Positions 59,970-64,000 of a stretch of 64,000 nucleotides of DNA are shown here, piece by piece (the stretch's first letter is position 1; the number at the start of each line of letters is the position of its first letter). This stretch comes from Pseudomonas vancouverensis (GTDB lineage: Bacteria > Pseudomonadota > Gammaproteobacteria > Pseudomonadales > Pseudomonadaceae), in assembly GCF_004348895.1 (NCBI RefSeq), contig NZ_RRZK01000002.1:62001-126000 (forward strand), written 5' to 3'. The notes below the pieces were generated by a model that had not been told where the DNA came from, ran no database searches, and saw only the letters and a program-made list of their open reading frames with translations. The translations under genes were made by a program, and so were the position numbers.

Positions 59970-61037
59970 ATGTCCCAGCTTCGCATACCCGCCCTGCTCG
60001 CCGCCGCTTTCGCAGCCTTCGTGAGCTTCTCTGCCCAGGCCGCCCAAAAAGACCACTTCAGCGTGTGCTGGACTATCTACGCCGGCTGGATGCCGTGGGA
60101 GTACGCCGGCAGCCAGGGCATCGTCGACAAATGGGCGAAAAAGTACGGCATCAAGATCGATGTGGTGCAGCTCAACGACTACGTCGAATCGATCAACCAG
60201 TACACCGCCGGCCAGTTCGACGGCTGCACCATGACCAACATGGATGCGCTGACCATCCCTGCAGCCGGCGGCGTCGACAGCACCGCGCTGATCGTCAGCG
60301 ACTTTTCCAACGGCAATGACGGCATCGTGCTTAAGGGCGAAGGCAAGACCGTCGCCGACCTCAAGGGCATGGACGTCAATCTGGTCGAGCTGTCGGTGTC
60401 CCACTACCTGCTGGCCCGCGCCCTGGATTCGGCGGACCTCACCGAGAAAGACCTGAAAGTGGTCAACACCTCCGACGCCGATATCTCGGCCGCCTTCAAC
60501 ACCGAACAGGTCAACGCCGTCACCACCTGGAACCCGATGCTCTCGGACATCAAGGCCAAGCCCGCGGTGACTGAAGTGTTCGACTCCAGCCAGATCCCCG
60601 GCGAAATCATGGACATGATGGTGGTCAACTCCCAGACCCTCAAGGACAACCCGGCCCTCGGCAAAGCGCTGACCGGCGCCTGGTTCGAAGTGGTCGAATT
60701 GATGAACGCGAAAAACGCCACGAGCAAAGCCGCGCTGGAACACATGGCCAAGGCTTCGGGCACTGACCTCGCCGGGTTCCAGGCGCAACTGGACACCACC
60801 AAATTGTTCGCCACGCCCAAAGAAGCCCTGGCGTTCAGCACCAGCAAGCAACTGCCGGAGACCATGCGCAAGGTCGCCGAGTTTTCCTTCCAGCACGGCC
60901 TGCTCGGCGAAGGCGCCAAGGACACCAGCGCGGTCGGCATGGCCTTCGCCAATGGCGTGACCAGCGGCGACAAGGGCAATCTCAAGCTGCGCTTCGACCC
61001 GAGCTACGTGCAGATGGCCGCCGACGCCAAGCTGTAA
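59970..61037 (+). CDS. ABC transporter substrate-binding protein, predicted guanidine uptake
   Basis: A 355-residue periplasmic binding protein of the NrtA/SsuA/TauA family with a signal peptide (LRIPALLAAAFAAFVSFSAQ, cut at A-Q-A). Family segments are GWMPWEYAGSQGIVDKWAKK, NQYTAGQFDGCTMTNMDALT and AFNTEQVNAVTTWNPMLSDI. It is the first gene after the guanidine-I riboswitch; the set riboswitch-transporter-DUF1989 proteins is known to take up guanidine as nitrogen source. CTGGAGAACCACC precedes the ATG. Specificity is inferred from context. Confidence 0.9.
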   Translation: MSQLRIPALLAAAFAAFVSFSAQAAQKDHFSVCWTIYAGWMPWEYAGSQGIVDKWAKKYGIKIDVVQLNDYVESINQYTAGQFDGCTMTNMDALTIPAAGGVDSTALIVSDFSNGNDGIVLKGEGKTVADLKGMDVNLVELSVSHYLLARALDSADLTEKDLKVVNTSDADISAAFNTEQVNAVTTWNPMLSDIKAKPAVTEVFDSSQIPGEIMDMMVVNSQTLKDNPALGKALTGAWFEVVELMNAKNATSKAALEHMAKASGTDLAGFQAQLDTTKLFATPKEALAFSTSKQLPETMRKVAEFSFQHGLLGEGAKDTSAVGMAFANGVTSGDKGNLKLRFDPSYVQMAADAKL

Positions 61038-61051
61038 TCAGGAGAACGGCC

Positions 61052-61867
61052 ATGCGCCTGATCAATCTTCACCCTGACCGATCGAGTCGCCTGTTGCTGG
61101 TGATCCTGCCGTTTGCATTGGTGCTGTTCGCCTACTTCCTCGGCTCGGCCGATCGACTGGCGGACAACCCCAACGACAAGCTGCTGCCCAGCGCCGTGCA
61201 GATGAGTGACGCGGTCAAACGCCTGGCCTTCGTTGCCGACAGCCGTACCGGTGACTACGTGTTGTGGCAGGACAGCGCCTCCAGCCTGCGCCGCCTGGCC
61301 ATCGGCCTTGGCATCAGCGCCCTGGCCGGGCTGTGCCTGGGCATCGCCGCAGGCACCCTGCCGCTGTTCGGTGCGCCGTTGTCACCGTTGCTGACCGTGC
61401 TGTCGATGGTGCCGCCGCTGGCGATCCTGCCCATCCTGTTCATCGTCTTTGGCTTGGGCGAGTTGTCGAAGGTGATGCTGATCGTCATTGGCATCACCCC
61501 CGCACTGGCCCGCGATCTGGAACAGCGCGCCCGAGAGATTCCCGTGGAGTTGCTGATCAAGGCCCAGACCCTCGGCGCCTCGACCTGGACCCTGATGCTG
61601 CGGGTGGTGCTGCCGCAACTGCTGCCGCGCTTACTGATCTCGCTGCGCCTGATGCTCGGCTCGGCGTGGTTGTTCCTGATTGCTGCCGAGGCCATTGCTT
61701 TCACCGACGGCCTCGGTTACCGGATTTTCCTGGTGCGTCGCTACCTGGCGATGGACGTGATCCTGCCCTACGTGGTGTGGATCACCCTGCTCGCCTGGCT
61801 GATGGATTGGGGATTGAAGGCCCTCACTCGCCGCGCCTTCCCCTGGTATGAGGGGGCCGCCAAATGA
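61052..61867 (+). CDS. ABC transporter permease (guanidine uptake operon)
   Basis: A 271-residue inner-membrane protein with about six hydrophobic segments and the EAA loop EIPVELLIKAQTLGASTWTL, which contacts the ATPase. The C-terminal segment LFLIAAEAIAFTDGLGYRIF is typical of the SsuC/TauC branch. It lies 14 nt after the binding protein gene and overlaps the ATPase gene by 4 nt, so the three form one unit. Confidence 0.92.
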   Translation: MRLINLHPDRSSRLLLVILPFALVLFAYFLGSADRLADNPNDKLLPSAVQMSDAVKRLAFVADSRTGDYVLWQDSASSLRRLAIGLGISALAGLCLGIAAGTLPLFGAPLSPLLTVLSMVPPLAILPILFIVFGLGELSKVMLIVIGITPALARDLEQRAREIPVELLIKAQTLGASTWTLMLRVVLPQLLPRLLISLRLMLGSAWLFLIAAEAIAFTDGLGYRIFLVRRYLAMDVILPYVVWITLLAWLMDWGLKALTRRAFPWYEGAAK

Positions 61868-62652
61868 GTTTCATCACGGTGAAAAACGTCTGGCAGCAAT
61901 ACGCTGACCAGGTGGTGCTCGAAGGCCTGAACCTGAACATCAACGAAGGTGAGTTCTGCACGCTGGTCGGCGCTTCCGGTTGTGGCAAGTCGACTTTCCT
62001 GCGCCTGTTGCTGGGCCAGGAAAAAGCCAGTCGCGGCGAGATCCTGCTCGACGGTCAAGCGCTGGCCGGCGAACCGGATGCCAGTCGTGGCGTGGTGTTT
62101 CAGCGCTACTCAGTGTTCCCGCATTTGAGCGTGCTGGACAACGTCGCCCTCGGCCTCGAGCTGCCACGTTCGCCCTTGCTGGGACGCCTGTTCGGCAGCG
62201 CCAAACGCGAGGCCCGCGAACAGGCGTCGCTGTTGCTACACAAGGTGGGCCTCGGCCACTCACTGGACAAGTTCCCGGCGCAACTGTCCGGCGGCATGCA
62301 ACAACGCCTGGCCATCGCCCAGGCGTTGATCATGAAGCCCCGCGTGCTGCTGCTCGACGAACCCTTCGGTGCTCTCGATCCGGGCATCCGCAAGGACATG
62401 CACCACTTGCTGCTGGAGCTGTGGCGCGAGACCCGACTGACCGTGTTCATGGTCACTCACGACCTGTCCGAAGGCTTCAGCCTCGGCACCCGCCTGCTGG
62501 TGTTCGACAAGGTTCGCGTCGATCCGCACGCTCCCGGCGCCTATGGCGCCCGCATCACCTACGACATCCCTTTGAACAGCGACCGCCGCGTGACCCGCGC
62601 CGCCGTCGACGCCCTGCCAGTGCACCTGGCAGGTGAACTTCGCACCGCTTGA
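61864..62652 (+). CDS. ABC transporter ATP-binding protein (guanidine uptake operon)
   Basis: A 262-residue ABC ATPase. Walker A is GASGCGKS in LVGASGCGKSTFLRLLLG, the signature is LSGGMQQRLAIAQALIMKPR, Walker B LLLDEPFGALD and the switch His is in VFMVTHDLSEGFSLG. The domain is followed by a C-terminal extension of about 45 residues. ATG overlaps the permease stop as ATGA. It drives the transporter encoded with it. Confidence 0.94.
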   Translation: MSFITVKNVWQQYADQVVLEGLNLNINEGEFCTLVGASGCGKSTFLRLLLGQEKASRGEILLDGQALAGEPDASRGVVFQRYSVFPHLSVLDNVALGLELPRSPLLGRLFGSAKREAREQASLLLHKVGLGHSLDKFPAQLSGGMQQRLAIAQALIMKPRVLLLDEPFGALDPGIRKDMHHLLLELWRETRLTVFMVTHDLSEGFSLGTRLLVFDKVRVDPHAPGAYGARITYDIPLNSDRRVTRAAVDALPVHLAGELRTA

Positions 62653-62665
62653 GAGGATTTTTCCG

Positions 62666-63391
62666 ATGACTGATTCGACCCGACTGTTCCCGCCCTTCGC
62701 CGAAGAAATGCTCCCCGGCGGCGGCCATCGTTCTTTCGTCTTGAAGCGCGGCCAATTGCTGCGCCTGACCGACCTGCGCGGCGGCGCCAATGTCAGCCTG
62801 ACGCTGCTCAATGCCAATGAAAAAACCGAACGCCTGAACCTGCCCGACAGCCTCAAGTGCCAACACACCGCCAAGCTCACCGCCGGCCATTGCCTGTACT
62901 CGGACATGGGCCGCGTGCTGGCCGCGATCACCGCCGACACCTGCGGTTGGAGCGACAGCCTCGGCGGCGTGCTCTGCGCCGAAGAAGTCGCGCAAAAGTA
63001 CGGCAGCGGTCGCTATCAGGAACTGCGCAACGGCTTCTTCCGCAACGGCACCGACAACCTGCTGGTTGAACTGGGCAAGTGGGGGCTGGGCCTGTCCGAC
63101 CTGCTGATGACCCTCAACCTGTTCAGCCGCGTGAACGTCGACGCGGACGGACGTTTTCATTTCGTCGAAGGCAACTCCAAAGCCGGCGACTACATCGAGC
63201 TGTACGCGCCGATGGACACCCTGGTGGTGCTCACCGCTTTGCAGCATCCGATGGACCCTGCACCCGATTACGCACCAAAACCCTTGAAGCTGAGCTGGAT
63301 GAACGCCGACGCCAGCATCGCCGAACACTGCCGCACTTCGCGCCCGGAAAACGAGCGCGGTTTCATCAACACCGACCGTCTGTTCGCCTGA
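62666..63391 (+). CDS. DUF1989 / urea carboxylase-associated protein 1 (predicted carboxyguanidine deiminase subunit)
   Basis: A 241-residue DUF1989 protein with [20 protein letters not shown] near the start and the metal-region [20 protein letters not shown] with conserved Cys residues; [20 protein letters not shown] and [20 protein letters not shown] follow. Proteins formerly called urea carboxylase-associated are now known, in guanidine operons, to be the two subunits (CgdAB) of an enzyme that deiminates carboxyguanidine. The ATG at 62666 has GAGAGGA upstream. It starts 14 nt after the ATPase gene. Confidence 0.9.
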   Translation: MTDSTRLFPPFAEEMLPGGGHRSFVLKRGQLLRLTDLRGGANVSLTLLNANEKTERLNLPDSLKCQHTAKLTAGHCLYSDMGRVLAAITADTCGWSDSLGGVLCAEEVAQKYGSGRYQELRNGFFRNGTDNLLVELGKWGLGLSDLLMTLNLFSRVNVDADGRFHFVEGNSKAGDYIELYAPMDTLVVLTALQHPMDPAPDYAPKPLKLSWMNADASIAEHCRTSRPENERGFINTDRLFA

Positions 63392-63402
63392 GGATCGCTG
63401 CC

Positions 63403-64000
63403 ATGTCACTCGCCATCGCTACCGTTCAAAAACAGCCTGAAACAGCGGTCTACCGCGCCACCATTCCCGCCGGTGAACCCTGGCTGATGGAGGTCAAGGC
63501 CGGCCAGACCCTGCGCATCCTCGACCTCGAAGGCAATCAAGCGGTCGACACCTTGTTCTACAGCCTTGCCAATCCGAAGGAACGCTATGACGTGCAGCGC
63601 ACCCTGCGCCGGCAGAACAGCGTGTACCTGAGCACCGGCAGCGTGCTGTATTCCAACCTCGGCAACGCCATGCTGACCATCGTCGCCGACACCTGCGGGC
63701 GTCACGACACCCTCGGCGGCGCCTGCGCCCAGGAGAGCAACACCGTGCGCTACGCCCTGGAAAAGCGCCACATGCACAGTTGCCGCGACAACTACCTGCG
63801 CGCCTGTGTGCATGACGGCCGATTGGGCAAGGGCGACATCGGGCCGAACATCAATTTCTTCATGAACGTACCGGTCACCGCAGACGGTGGCCTGACCTTC
63901 GAAGACGGAATCTCCGCGCCCGGCAAATACGTCGACCTGCGCGCCGAGATGGACGTGATCGTGCTGATTTCCAACTGCCCGCAACTGAACAACCCGTGCA
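63403..64000 (+). CDS. DUF1989 / urea carboxylase-associated protein 2 (partial, runs off the window end)
   Basis: The first 199 residues of the second DUF1989 protein: [20 protein letters not shown], then [20 protein letters not shown] and [20 protein letters not shown], followed by [20 protein letters not shown]. The Cys-containing A-D-T-C-G motif is shared with the partner at 62666. The frame is open to the last base, so the 3' end is outside the window. The next gene should encode the guanidine (formerly urea) carboxylase. The two proteins likely form a heteromer acting on carboxyguanidine. Confidence 0.9.
   Translation, partial: MSLAIATVQKQPETAVYRATIPAGEPWLMEVKAGQTLRILDLEGNQAVDTLFYSLANPKERYDVQRTLRRQNSVYLSTGSVLYSNLGNAMLTIVADTCGRHDTLGGACAQESNTVRYALEKRHMHSCRDNYLRACVHDGRLGKGDIGPNINFFMNVPVTADGGLTFEDGISAPGKYVDLRAEMDVIVLISNCPQLNNPC

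Noticed and set aside
1..64000. CRISPR array or restriction/defence island
   Set aside because: No regularly spaced identical repeats and no Cas, restriction or known defence proteins; the only defence-like candidate is the DUF4160/DUF2442 pair.

Overview
The window is chromosomal DNA from a Pseudomonas of the fluorescens group. The evidence is protein sequence and gene order: algU-mucA-mucB-mucD beside nadB, sdhE and ygfX; bepA/tusA/perM/bcp/gcvR/dapA/bamC/MBL/purC in one block; rnd-ycgL-ycgN; opdH-tctCBA with tctDE. It is also GC-rich and carries paired REP sequences typical of this group. Coding density is high. There is no prophage, insertion sequence or CRISPR array, and only one tRNA gene. 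Assignments are by reading translated proteins and motifs; no database search was run.

Layout. 1-2.4 kb: the end of a TctA-type permease, a LysR regulator and a DMT exporter. 2.7-6.1 kb: LpxO-type lipid A hydroxylase, cysK and a DUF748 protein. 6.1-6.9 kb: a DUF4160/DUF2442-HTH pair resembling a toxin-antitoxin module. 7.0-9.1 kb: a MoxR ATPase with a CoxE-like VWA partner. 9.2-11.6 kb: pxpABC (5-oxoprolinase). 11.6-15.7 kb: two membrane proteins, a class II glutamine amidotransferase and an S9 peptidase. 15.8-19.9 kb: a stand-alone cyclic-nucleotide-binding protein, a proline-rich exported protein, a spermidine-synthase-like protein, an HNH nuclease, an unknown protein behind a textbook sigma-54 promoter, an RNA methyltransferase and a DUF2892-like protein. 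20-25.2 kb: a peptidase-like protein with a broken zinc motif, ycgN, a nitroreductase, a hydroxyacid dehydrogenase, ycgL and rnd. 25.4-32 kb: an EptA/MCR-like phosphoethanolamine transferase, a CynX-type MFS transporter, a second DMT transporter, two LysR regulators and a small tautomerase. 32-40.2 kb: tRNA-Ser(CGA), then purC through bepA. 40.2-48.8 kb: mucD, mucB, mucA, algU, nadB, ygfX, sdhE, ygfZ and an HDOD protein. 48.9-56.6 kb: tctE/tctD, opdH, tctC, tctB, tctA and an AbrB-family protein. 56.6-59.5 kb: ung, an enoyl-CoA hydratase-family protein and two tyrosine-rich lipoproteins. 59.8-64 kb: a guanidine-I riboswitch followed by an ABC transporter and two DUF1989 proteins, the second cut by the window end.

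How genes work together. The algU cluster encodes an envelope-stress sigma factor (two matching promoters lie upstream), its anti-sigma factor MucA, the protecting MucB and the periplasmic protease MucD; mucC is absent. OpdH, TctC and TctBA form a route from outer membrane to cytoplasm for tricarboxylates, with TctDE divergent. The riboswitch, transporter and DUF1989 pair form a guanidine uptake and nitrogen-assimilation operon whose carboxylase should lie just beyond the window. The most promising less-described items are the sigma-54-driven unknown protein at 18072-18944, the DUF4160/DUF2442-HTH pair, the degenerate peptidase at 20028-21257 and the twin tyrosine-rich lipoproteins.
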